Assembly: GCF_034314045.1 (NCBI RefSeq)
Contig: NZ_JAVIWL010000001.1
Span: forward strand, 2,914,001 to 2,978,000
Length of the DNA stretch: 64,000 bases
Direction of reading: 5' to 3'
Source: Glaciimonas sp. CA11.2
Lineage (GTDB): Bacteria; Pseudomonadota; Gammaproteobacteria; Burkholderiales; Burkholderiaceae_D
Shown here: one piece after another, positions 56,404 through 64,000 of the stretch
Layout: the number at the start of each line of letters is the position of its first letter
Position numbering within the stretch: position 1 is the first letter of the stretch
Translations under genes and position numbers: made by a program
Notes under the pieces: generated by a model
What the model was told of the DNA's origin: nothing
What the model saw: the letters and a program-made list of their open reading frames with translations, nothing else
Database searches by the model: none

Positions 56404-57276
56404 TTACAGCATTTGGGCATCAAAAGTATTGCATGCTGCAACTTGACCATTTGCAATACCTTGTTTGAACCAGCGTACCCGCTGCGCTGAAGTGCCATGG
56501 GTGAAAGAGTCGGGGACTATTTGCCCTTGGGCTTTCTGTTGTAGCGCGTCATCACCAATGGCATTGGCTGCGTTCAATGCGGCCTCTACGTCGCCTTGCT
56601 CCAAAATGTTTCGCTCTTTATTAGCATGAAAAGCCCATACGCCCGCGAGGCAGTCGGCCTGCAGTTCGACTTTGACGGACAGGGCGTTGGCTTGCTTTTC
56701 TGTTGCTGATCGCCGGGCTTTGTCAACTTTTTCCATAATCCCCAGAAGATTCTGGACGTGATGGCCGACTTCATGCGCGATGACGTACGCTTGGGCAAAA
56801 TCGCCTGACACGTTAAAGCGTTGTTTCATCGTCTGGAAAAACGTCAAATCAATGTACACTTTTTGATCGCCAGGACAGTAGAAGGGGCCCGATGCGGTTT
56901 GGCCAGTCCCGCAGGATGTTGCGGTCGCGCCAGAAAATAATACCAGTTTAGGAGCGATGTAAGTTTTGCCTCCGGCGCGAAAAATTTCAGTCCATACATC
57001 TTCGGTGTCAGCCAGAACGGTTGATACAAATCGTGTAGTTTGGTCATTTGCAGGAGGCGCAAGCGGAGCACCTTGCTGCTGGGACTGGAGGGGTGCGCCG
57101 CCACCGCTGAGCAGATTGATGACTGTCATTGGACTGACGCCGAAGAAATAAGACGCTACCAGCGCGATCACAATGGTCCCTAGTCCAATCGACCGACCAC
57201 CGCCAAAGCCACCACCGCCACCTGCGCCGCGACGGTCTTCGACATTATCACTTTCCCGGTTTCCATCCCATTTCAT
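56404..57276 (-). CDS. YpfJ-family neutral zinc metallopeptidase
   Basis: 290 aa. Gly-rich N-terminus, one membrane helix IGLGTIVIALVASYFFG (about 30-46), a Gln/Pro linker, then the peptidase domain with FYCPGDQKVYIDLTFF and the zinc motif HEVGH at 168-172 (AYVIAHEVGHHVQNLLGI), and ELQADCLAGVWA with the third ligand, ending RVRWFKQGIANG. Single-pass inner membrane, catalytic part outside. Substrate unknown. Same strand as the MAPEG gene, 85 nt upstream of it. Confidence 0.92.
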   Translation of the reverse strand: MKWDGNRESDNVEDRRGAGGGGGFGGGRSIGLGTIVIALVASYFFGVSPMTVINLLSGGGAPLQSQQQGAPLAPPANDQTTRFVSTVLADTEDVWTEIFRAGGKTYIAPKLVLFSGATATSCGTGQTASGPFYCPGDQKVYIDLTFFQTMKQRFNVSGDFAQAYVIAHEVGHHVQNLLGIMEKVDKARRSATEKQANALSVKVELQADCLAGVWAFHANKERNILEQGDVEAALNAANAIGDDALQQKAQGQIVPDSFTHGTSAQRVRWFKQGIANGQVAACNTFDAQML

Positions 57277-57389
57277 GGCGCGATCTCCCTTTTGACGGTC
57301 TGGATGATTTTAGCGGAATACTGATCAGGCAAGGTGTTCAAACCGTCAAGAAATTTAAAGTGACATGGCCACTACGCTATTTTTTAATA

Positions 57390-58388
57390 TTATCCGTAGT
57401 CCGCATGTTCCGAACATACGCAAAAACCAGACAACATATCATCGACAGTAGGACAAGGTTGTATCGTTAAACTTGCGCTAATTTCATCCCAGCTTTTGAT
57501 CATTTCCGCCGCGTCTGCATCAGGATTGCGTTGATTGACGGTTTTCATGTGCTCAAACCAATGCTCCTTTATCTGTTCAAATACAGGTTCAGTTATGCGG
57601 GTAGACCAATATTCAGGGTGATTTTCACGCGTTTTTTGATCAAAATTCCATAGGAAGTGTTCAATTTTTTTATATATACCAGTCGTTTCCAGGATAGAGA
57701 TTGGATTACCTTGAAGTGTAGAACTCTCGTAATATTTTGCCGGAACTGAAAGAAAGGGAAGTGCTTCGACAAGTTGATTGACAAGCATGGTTGTGCGCTG
57801 CTGAGCGGCCCAGCGGTGTCCGTCGTCAGCGTCGAATCGTTTGGCAATAAGGATTGTGAGTGGATTGTTTCTGGGTAGCCGTCTTAATAACGCATGGTTA
57901 TCTGCAGCCTCCTGTAATATATATTCGGTCGTTTCAACCGCCTGCTCCTGAAACGTTGGAAAACCGATACTGTTGATACTTTCACCCCAAAGCGCCTCCA
58001 ACATCTGGCATAGCCTCGCATGGTCATCTTCAGATAAATTAGATAGATCACTCTTTTCGATCAAAATGTCGTGCCACATCCATCCGGTGTTTTGTCCCAT
58101 TGGTGTTTTTGAGAAACCGCTGGATACCGCATCGCACCATATCTGTAAAGTCAGATTGGCGGGTAATTCCTCCAGAAGTGCGTCCCACTCTCGTTCTTTG
58201 ACATTAATAGGACACGGTGGTGGCCCATTAATCGTTTGAAGTGAATAAGACGTGGGATCGTTCCTGCTGAGGCCGGACGCATACGCACCGGTTGAACCTG
58301 CGCTAGCAGGATAACAACTTTGCGTTGCCGCATTAACTGACAGTGCTTGTCCGATATAACAAGGTGAAGATACGCTTGTAATAGGCAT
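57390..58388 (-). CDS. hypothetical protein, 332 aa, family not recognised
   Basis: I cannot place this protein. The first ~55 residues are Ser/Ala/Gly-rich and look disordered (MPITSVSSPCYIGQALSV), without a Sec signal peptide. The rest is acidic, helical-looking and Trp-rich (WDALLEELPANLTLQIW, MWHDILIEKSDLSNLSED, YWSTRITEPVFEQIKEHW), ending in a Cys cluster CVCSEHADYG. Base composition looks more AT-rich than its neighbours. A disordered N-terminus plus helical body is compatible with a secreted effector, but no hrp-type promoter or chaperone gene was seen. AGGAG is 13 nt before the ATG, rather far. Confidence 0.72.
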   Translation of the reverse strand: MPITSVSSPCYIGQALSVNAATQSCYPASAGSTGAYASGLSRNDPTSYSLQTINGPPPCPINVKEREWDALLEELPANLTLQIWCDAVSSGFSKTPMGQNTGWMWHDILIEKSDLSNLSEDDHARLCQMLEALWGESINSIGFPTFQEQAVETTEYILQEAADNHALLRRLPRNNPLTILIAKRFDADDGHRWAAQQRTTMLVNQLVEALPFLSVPAKYYESSTLQGNPISILETTGIYKKIEHFLWNFDQKTRENHPEYWSTRITEPVFEQIKEHWFEHMKTVNQRNPDADAAEMIKSWDEISASLTIQPCPTVDDMLSGFCVCSEHADYG

Positions 58389-58437
58389 AGGTGTCTTATT
58401 TCTCCTGATAAAAAAATAATAGTGTTCAGGATTTACA

Positions 58438-58770
58438 TTACTTGTCTTTCACCTCGCATCTTTGTGCTTCGCATGGGGGCAGAAAGCGTACTGTAAAGCA
58501 CAAACGTTTTGTCATAAAACTCGTGCGTTGATAGGGTGATCTAGAATCAGTTTGGTCGTACCGTCTGGTGATGTAGATATTGTGGAAAACTACATCGGAA
58601 TAATAATCCGGACGAAAACCGCCCACCAAAGGTTTTCCTCTTTTTGGACCATTAATAGGGAAAAGACTTAGTTTCTCTAAGGCCACGCCATCGATGAACA
58701 TCATCATGATTAATGGCATTGGTGTAAAAGTTCTCATAACGATGGTGAAACGAATCTTACGAGGGTGCAC
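58438..58770 (-). CDS. small hypothetical protein, doubtful
   Basis: 110-aa frame starting at GTG 58770, 49 bp upstream of the 332-aa gene on the same strand. Basic, with VGGFRPDYYSDVVFHNIYI and a C-terminal CFTVRFLPPCEAQRCEVKD. No Shine-Dalgarno at 58770 or at the ATGs further in (58737, 58698). It could be a real small gene, the remnant of a larger one, or a chance frame. Confidence 0.35.
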   Translation of the reverse strand: MHPRKIRFTIVMRTFTPMPLIMMMFIDGVALEKLSLFPINGPKRGKPLVGGFRPDYYSDVVFHNIYITRRYDQTDSRSPYQRTSFMTKRLCFTVRFLPPCEAQRCEVKDK

Positions 58771-59148
58771 TGAGTCGTCATTGGCCTTTTTAAATCAGCG
58801 GCACGCAACCTTTGCAAATAATAAATTGATAGGTTAATTATCTTTTCATACACTCAATTGACGGTGCAATTACACGCATTTTGAGAAGGCCTCCGTACCT
58901 CAGCACTGAAACATACTGTGAAATAGTTGAACTTTTGCCTAGTGGCAAGTGACCAACAGATATCGTAGAAAATCAATTGATTGCAGTTGAAATTGCGGTT
59001 TATTCAATACAAGTTAGCTATTTGTCGTCAGTTTGAAGTTTAGTGCTGTATCTGCGTGTCATTTAAATTTTGTCATAGGGACGAATATTGATCGCATGGG
59101 CGTTAGATCGACAAGGCAAATTCCTGCAACATTCATAGAGGAGAAAGC
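58771..59148. other. intergenic region upstream of fadE
   Basis: 378 nt, AT-rich, carrying the fadE promoter region. No gene or clear FadR-type operator recognised by eye. Confidence 0.4.
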
Positions 59149-61668
59149 ATGTTTTATTGGATCGCAGCGCTGATCATTATTGGTATCGGCCTGATGACCT
59201 TGCGGGTCAATGCCTTGATATGGCTGGTGGCGATAGCACTCTGGATCGCTGCAGGCTTTGAGTTAGCGCGGATTGGCCTCGTCGCGACTATTCTGCTGTC
59301 GTTGTTATTAGTGGCACCTGCTTTGATGGTCGCTATTAAGCCGCTACGGATGCGCTTGTTAACCGTCCCGATTCTGAAGATTTTTAAAAGAATTCTCCCG
59401 CGCATGTCGCAAACCGAACGGGATGCCATTGAAGCGGGAACGACGTGGTGGGATGCCGAATTGTTTTCCGGTAAGCCGGATTGGAAGAAATTGCTGACGT
59501 TGGCACCGCCTGCCTTAAGCGAAGAAGAGCAGGCATTTCTCGACAATGAAGTGGAGCAGTTGTGTGGGTTGATTACAGATTGGGAAACCACCGAAGTGTG
59601 GCAAGATCTGCCGCCTCATGCCTGGCAATTTATCAAGGACAAGGGGTTTCTTGGAATGATCATTCCGAAGCAATACGGCGGCAAGGCTTTCTCGGCGTAT
59701 ATGCATTCGCAAGTGATCATGAAGTTATCCTCGCATTGCTCGGCGGCGGCGATTTCGGTGATGGTACCTAATTCGCTCGGTCCTGCTGAGTTATTGCTGG
59801 AATATGGCACTGATGCTCAAAAAGACCATTATCTGCCGCGCTTGGCGGCGGGGGACGAAATCCCCTGTTTTGCCTTAACGAGTCCTTACGCCGGTTCCGA
59901 TGCTGCGGCAATTCCCGATATCGGGGTGGTTTGCCAAGGATTACATCAAGGTCAGCAAACTTTGGGATTTCGCGTCACTTGGGACAAACGATATATCACG
60001 TTAGGCCCGGTAGCGACGGTGCTGGGCCTGGCATTTCGGGTGCATGATCCTGACGGATTGCTATCTTCCGATGGCACCTTTGAGGTGCACGGAGAAGGCG
60101 ATCTGGGGATAACCTGCGCATTAATTCCGACCAACCATCCCGGCGTCGTGACGGGACGTCGTCACTGGCCTTTAGATGCTGTATTTCAAAATGGACCGAC
60201 TTCCGGCAAGGATGTCTTTATCCCACTGGATTGGGTCATCGGCGGAAGCGCACAGATTGGCAAAGGTTGGCACATGTTGATGGAATGTCTGGCCGCTGGT
60301 CGGGCCATTTCGCTCCCTTCTTCGACGGTAGGATTTTCAAAGATGGCGGTGCGTGGAACCAGCGCCTATGCGGCGATGCGCAATCAATTCAAAATTCCAA
60401 TAGGCAAGTTTGAGGGCATTCACGAAATGCTGGCGCGCATGGGTGGCAATCTATATCTGATTGACGCCACGCGCAGGTTGTCGGCGCTGGCCGTGGATAG
60501 CGGCGAGAAGCCATCGGTGATTTCGGCGATTTCCAAATATCACGTGACCGAACGCGGTCGTGTGATTGTTAATGCAGGTATGGACATTCTCGGTGGCAAG
60601 GGAATCTGCATGGGGCCGAATAATTTTCTGGCGCGGACCTATCAACAAATACCGATTGCGATCACTGTTGAGGGCGCAAATATTCTGACGCGATGTCTGA
60701 TTATTTTCGGTCAGGGTGCAATCCGTTGCCATCCTTATGTGCTGAAGGAAATGGCCGCTGCCACGGATCAGGACGATGGCAAAGCTTTGCAAGATTTCGA
60801 TCAGGCTTTTTTCGGACATATCAGTTTTATTTTTGCTAATTTCGCCAGAACCTTGTTGGGCGGACTTTCTGCCGGAACGTGGCTGGCTGCACCAAAGGCA
60901 GCGCCGGTGGAACTGCGACATTTTTATCGTGCGGTGAATCGACTGTCGGCTGCGTTTGCTTTACTTAGCGATGCATCGATGTTTGCGCTTGGCGGTTCCC
61001 TCAAATTCCGTGAGCGGATTTCGGCAAGATTGGGCGACGTATTATCGCAACTGTATTTGATCTCCAGCGTACTCAAGCGCTATGAAGATGACGGTCGCCA
61101 ACAAGATGATTTGCCCTACGTGCATTGGGCTGCGCAAGATGCTTTGTATCAAGCGCAAGAGGCTTATATCGGCGTGTTGGCGAATTATCCGAACCGACCT
61201 TTGGCGTTTATCCTGCGGCTTGTGGCTTTTCCCTTTGGATTATCGTACCAAAAACCATCTGATGCGCTTGATAGCACGCTGGCGCGGGCAATGCAAACCG
61301 ATGGTGCTAGTCGTGATCGCCTGATTGCCGATATATTTTTACCTGATCATGCGCAAGCGCCGACTGCTTATGGTGAACTGGCATTCAAGTTAATTCCTGC
61401 AGTCAATGCGATTGAGGCGCGTCTGAAGCCAGCGATTAAGGACGGTAATCTAGCACCGATTCCGCAAAGTTTGATTGAAATGCAGCACTGGATTGCGGAG
61501 GCCATGGCTGGTGGATTTATCACTGAGGAGGAAAATGTTGTGTTGAGTGATTTTGCACATTGCGGCGACATCAGTGTTCAGGTAGATGATTTTCCGCAGG
61601 ATTTGAACCGGTTGGAAGCACTCCAAAAAAGACAGCAACTGAACCAGCTTCAGCAATATCACCAGTAG
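59149..61668 (+). CDS. fadE: FadE, long-chain acyl-CoA dehydrogenase
   Basis: First step of fatty-acid beta-oxidation. 839 aa, close to E. coli FadE (814). Two or three N-terminal hydrophobic helices (FYWIAALIIIGIGLMTL onward), then the ACAD region: LGMIIPKQYGGKAFSAYMH, ALTSPYAGSDAAAIPDIG, KGWHMLMECLAAGRAISLP, GGKGICMGPNNFLARTYQ, VEGANILTRCLIIFGQGA, then the FadE-specific C-terminal DUF1974 domain (PLAFILRLVAFPFG). GAGG followed by AGAAAGC precedes ATG 59149. Independent of the catabolic island. Confidence 0.96.
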   Translation: MFYWIAALIIIGIGLMTLRVNALIWLVAIALWIAAGFELARIGLVATILLSLLLVAPALMVAIKPLRMRLLTVPILKIFKRILPRMSQTERDAIEAGTTWWDAELFSGKPDWKKLLTLAPPALSEEEQAFLDNEVEQLCGLITDWETTEVWQDLPPHAWQFIKDKGFLGMIIPKQYGGKAFSAYMHSQVIMKLSSHCSAAAISVMVPNSLGPAELLLEYGTDAQKDHYLPRLAAGDEIPCFALTSPYAGSDAAAIPDIGVVCQGLHQGQQTLGFRVTWDKRYITLGPVATVLGLAFRVHDPDGLLSSDGTFEVHGEGDLGITCALIPTNHPGVVTGRRHWPLDAVFQNGPTSGKDVFIPLDWVIGGSAQIGKGWHMLMECLAAGRAISLPSSTVGFSKMAVRGTSAYAAMRNQFKIPIGKFEGIHEMLARMGGNLYLIDATRRLSALAVDSGEKPSVISAISKYHVTERGRVIVNAGMDILGGKGICMGPNNFLARTYQQIPIAITVEGANILTRCLIIFGQGAIRCHPYVLKEMAAATDQDDGKALQDFDQAFFGHISFIFANFARTLLGGLSAGTWLAAPKAAPVELRHFYRAVNRLSAAFALLSDASMFALGGSLKFRERISARLGDVLSQLYLISSVLKRYEDDGRQQDDLPYVHWAAQDALYQAQEAYIGVLANYPNRPLAFILRLVAFPFGLSYQKPSDALDSTLARAMQTDGASRDRLIADIFLPDHAQAPTAYGELAFKLIPAVNAIEARLKPAIKDGNLAPIPQSLIEMQHWIAEAMAGGFITEEENVVLSDFAHCGDISVQVDDFPQDLNRLEALQKRQQLNQLQQYHQ

Positions 61669-61859
61669 GATTTACATAAGTCCTAATCAATAGAGTTGGA
61701 TTGAATAGGCGATTAATATTAAAGGATTGTGACGAGGAGGATATATTCAAAAGTGATGTCCCTGCAAAATCAAATTAAACCAACACATTAGTGCAACAAA
61801 TTAGAGTATTAAGTTCAAGCAGTAGAAATACCCACAGTATTATTGAATAGAAACTCATA

Positions 61860-62396
61860 ATGACCACATTGACCAAACCGGGCGTTAGATTGCGTCCTCT
61901 CGAACGGAATGATCTACATTTCGTCCATCAACTCGATAATAACAGTCACATCATGCGGTACTGGTTCGAGGAGCCTTATGAAGCCTATGTCGAACTGGTT
62001 CAACTTTACGACCAACACGTTCATGATCAGGGTGAACGGCGGTTTATCTTAGAGAGCGATGCGGGAGAGATGGTCGGTTTAGTGGAGCTGGTTGAAATCA
62101 ATTATATTCACCGACGCGCAGAGTTTCAGATTATCGTCGCTCCCGCAGCGCAGGGAAAGGGGTATGCAGAACTCGCTTGTCGGTTGGCGATTGAGTACGC
62201 GTTTTGCGTACTCAATTTATACAAACTTTATCTATACGTCGACAAAGAAAACCTTAAGGCTATCCACATCTACGACAAATGTGATTTTACTTTAGAGAGC
62301 GAATTGCGGAGCGAATTTTTCGTCAATGGCGAATACCGCGATGCGATCAGAATGTGTATGTTTCAGGTGGAGTATTTGGAGAAGCGACAGCGTTGA
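61860..62396 (+). CDS. speG: spermidine N1-acetyltransferase
   Basis: GNAT enzyme acetylating spermidine or spermine with acetyl-CoA to limit polyamine toxicity. 178 aa, usual length. [55 protein letters not shown] (acetyl-CoA P-loop) and [19 protein letters not shown] fit SpeG. It may act on the product of the decarboxylase at 16 kb. Confidence 0.93.
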   Translation: MTTLTKPGVRLRPLERNDLHFVHQLDNNSHIMRYWFEEPYEAYVELVQLYDQHVHDQGERRFILESDAGEMVGLVELVEINYIHRRAEFQIIVAPAAQGKGYAELACRLAIEYAFCVLNLYKLYLYVDKENLKAIHIYDKCDFTLESELRSEFFVNGEYRDAIRMCMFQVEYLEKRQR

Positions 62397-62479
62397 GCTA
62401 TTTGCTGTGGGTAGCGATTAGCGATTAAATGAGCAACCCAATCGCCAATTATCTTTGAGGTTTTAAATCAAATATGATG

Positions 62480-62505
62480 TGGTCATCGTGGGTTAACGAT
62501 GACCA
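62480..62505. terminator. hairpin between convergent speG and sbcB
   Basis: TGGTCATCGT / ACGATGACCA, a perfect 10-bp stem with loop GGGTTA. No T-run on either side, so termination is uncertain. Confidence 0.4.
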
Positions 62506-62569
62506 AAACTAAACAGATGTGTACTTTACTTAATTAGAATTTAATTTTAGCTTGATCGGCAGTAAATCC

Positions 62570-64000
62570 TCAGTCCCGCTCCGGCGCAATCATCTCCACA
62601 TAATCGTAAAGCTCACCCAAAATCTCCTCGCCGCGCTCGTCGGCGGTTTCTGACAGGGCATCGATAGACGCAAAAAAGTCATCGATGTTGCGTGCGCCGC
62701 CTTTGCCGTCAAACAGGCGTGCGGCGCGGTGATCCTGCCATCGCTGACTTTCCTGTTCCGACAAGGTTTGTGGAAAGTTGCGGGCACGATAGCGGAACAC
62801 CAGTTCTTCCAGTCGCTGATCGTCAAAATGGGGCACTGTGGCACTCAGCTTTTGTGGAGACATCGCACGCAAGTCGTTTAGCGTGCGGCGATCGTTGTTG
62901 CCGATAAAACCGCCATACAAATCTTCATCTACATCGACAGGAGCGTCGGCCGGGCGCTGGAATACTTGCCTCCACAATGTCATTAGATCCGGTGCTCTTG
63001 CTGCTATATCAGCGTGTGTGAGCACCAAGTCACGATCTATGCCCCATTTGGCGGTCATTTCCGGTGATAAAGTCTTTAGGTTGCTGATGACCATCGGCGA
63101 CTTGTTGATATGGATCGACTTTAATGGTAAACGTGTCATTCCCTCCGGCAAATCGGCAGTTTTACTAAACAGACGCGTGCGAACGATTTCCGGATCAAGA
63201 TCGAATAACTCGCTTGGATCAAAGGCCAGATTCCATGCCAATATCTCGTTTTTATTCGTCGGATGCACGCCAAGCGGCCACATCACGGCAATACAACCTT
63301 GCTCTGCTGGGAACATGCCAGAAATATGCAAGAACGGTTTTTTTGTCGTCAAACCTAGCTCCGCTGCAACCCGATCTTTTTTATGTAATCCCAGACAAAA
63401 GTCGAATAACTTAGGCTGATGTTGACGAATTAATCGGGCCAAAGCGATGGTGGCGCGCACGTCTGAAAGCGCATCATGTGCGGCCTCGTGACTTAGCCCG
63501 TTGGCGGCGGTTAAATGCTCCAGACGAAAACTCGGCCGGCCTTCGTCATTGATGGGCCACTGTATGCCTTCCGGGCGCAGCGCATACGCGGTACGCACGA
63601 CGTCCAGAATGTCCCATCGCCCGCAATTATTTTGCCACTCACGTGCATAAGGATCAATCAGATTGCGCCAAAACATGAACCGCGTAATTTCATCATCGAA
63701 GCGAATCGTGTTGTAACCCACACCAATCGTGCCTTCTTGTGAAAAGGCGCGTTCAATCTCAGCTGCAAACTGGAACTCAGGGACGCCACGTTCCAGACAT
63801 TGCTGCGGCGTGATATGCGTAATCAGGCACGACTGCGGATCGGGCAGAAAATCTGGGGCGGGTTTGCAATAAAGCATGATCGGATCGCCGATTTCATTCA
63901 ACTCGGCATCAGTGCGAATTGCCGCAAACTGGGCCGGGCGGTCTCGTCGCGGCTGCGCGCCAAAAGTTTCGTAGTCGTGCCAGAGAAAGGTGTGATTGGA
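62570..64000 (-). CDS. sbcB: exodeoxyribonuclease I, 5' end beyond the right edge
   Basis: 3'-5' single-strand DNA exonuclease acting in recombination and mismatch repair. The frame is open to the last base of the window; residues at the edge read FLWHDYETFGAQPRRDRPAQF, the DEDD exonuclease motif I region, so only a few N-terminal codons are missing. Later motifs: GVGYNTIRFDDEITRF (Exo II), LEHLTAANGLSHEAAHDALSD (Exo III), then the SH3-like and helical C-terminal domains (LEELVFRYRARNFPQTL). An internal ATG at 63901 is not the true start. Confidence 0.94.
   Translation of the reverse strand, partial: SNHTFLWHDYETFGAQPRRDRPAQFAAIRTDAELNEIGDPIMLYCKPAPDFLPDPQSCLITHITPQQCLERGVPEFQFAAEIERAFSQEGTIGVGYNTIRFDDEITRFMFWRNLIDPYAREWQNNCGRWDILDVVRTAYALRPEGIQWPINDEGRPSFRLEHLTAANGLSHEAAHDALSDVRATIALARLIRQHQPKLFDFCLGLHKKDRVAAELGLTTKKPFLHISGMFPAEQGCIAVMWPLGVHPTNKNEILAWNLAFDPSELFDLDPEIVRTRLFSKTADLPEGMTRLPLKSIHINKSPMVISNLKTLSPEMTAKWGIDRDLVLTHADIAARAPDLMTLWRQVFQRPADAPVDVDEDLYGGFIGNNDRRTLNDLRAMSPQKLSATVPHFDDQRLEELVFRYRARNFPQTLSEQESQRWQDHRAARLFDGKGGARNIDDFFASIDALSETADERGEEILGELYDYVEMIAPERD

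Noticed and set aside
55926..56498. Long MAPEG start at 56498
   Set aside because: Would overlap the YpfJ-like gene and adds 60 residues without membrane or family character; TGGAG before 56318 supports the shorter form.
58389..58480. hrp-type promoter box (TTCG-N16-TTCG) for the 332-aa protein
   Set aside because: No TTCG pair at the right spacing was found upstream.
1..64000. CRISPR array, tRNA, rRNA, riboswitch or prophage
   Set aside because: No regularly spaced repeats, cloverleaf, phage structural or integrase genes, or recognisable riboswitch core were found; tandem repeats seen are adjacent, without spacers.

Overview
The window reads as a chromosomal segment of a betaproteobacterium of the order Burkholderiales, most like Oxalobacteraceae (Glaciimonas, Herminiimonas and Collimonas are the closest fits I can suggest). 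This rests on the roughly 50 % GC look, the Burkholderiales-type ArgA and long ThyA, the hrpA / dcd / Orn-Lys-Arg decarboxylase neighbourhood and the darP-mog pair. The genus is inference; no rRNA or tRNA gene was seen.

Layout. 0-4.5 kb: kdpD-kdpE (potassium two-component system, with kdpABC presumably off the left edge) and rpiA, closed by a strong terminator. 4.6-18.5 kb: mostly housekeeping (periplasmic M16 peptidase, yggX, argA, an XdhC-family protein, hrpA helicase, dcd, a large PLP amino-acid decarboxylase). 18.8-31 kb: folA and thyA separated by opgGH (osmoregulated periplasmic glucans) and a two-gene efflux set (adaptor plus outer-membrane channel) with no inner-membrane pump; then a bactofilin and purU. 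31.1-36.2 kb: a copper-tolerance locus, copA-cueR-cupredoxin-DUF411-CusF on the minus strand and copZ divergent. Both promoters have the TTGACC / 19-bp spacer / -10 layout with dyads expected of CueR targets. 36.2-38.3 kb: esterase, mog, darP.

38.6-50.6 kb is the accessory part: a catabolic island between darP and pmbA, which are commonly neighbours in proteobacteria. It has a rightward operon (CaiB/BaiF CoA-transferase, a truncated SDR relic, two acyl-CoA dehydrogenases, a DUF35 protein, an Ltp2/SCP2-like thiolase-superfamily protein, enoyl-CoA hydratase), a LysR regulator, and a leftward operon (Bug/TctC binding protein, second CoA-transferase, AidB-like acyl-CoA dehydrogenase). The gene set matches activation of a carboxylic acid to a CoA thioester, dehydrogenation, hydration and probably retro-aldol removal of a side chain, as in steroid side-chain degradation. 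The substrate cannot be told from sequence. The same 21-bp operator-like element lies before the rightward operon, before the leftward operon and before lysR, tying the island into one candidate regulon. The first copy sits next to a decayed duplicate of the 5' end of lysR.

50.9-64 kb: pmbA, a divergent cadR/cadA-type heavy-metal efflux pair with a MerR-type promoter, an S4 RNA-binding protein, a MAPEG protein, a YpfJ-type zinc peptidase, two unrecognised genes (one 332 aa), fadE, speG and sbcB, which runs off the right edge. No CRISPR array, prophage, transposase gene or integrase was found.
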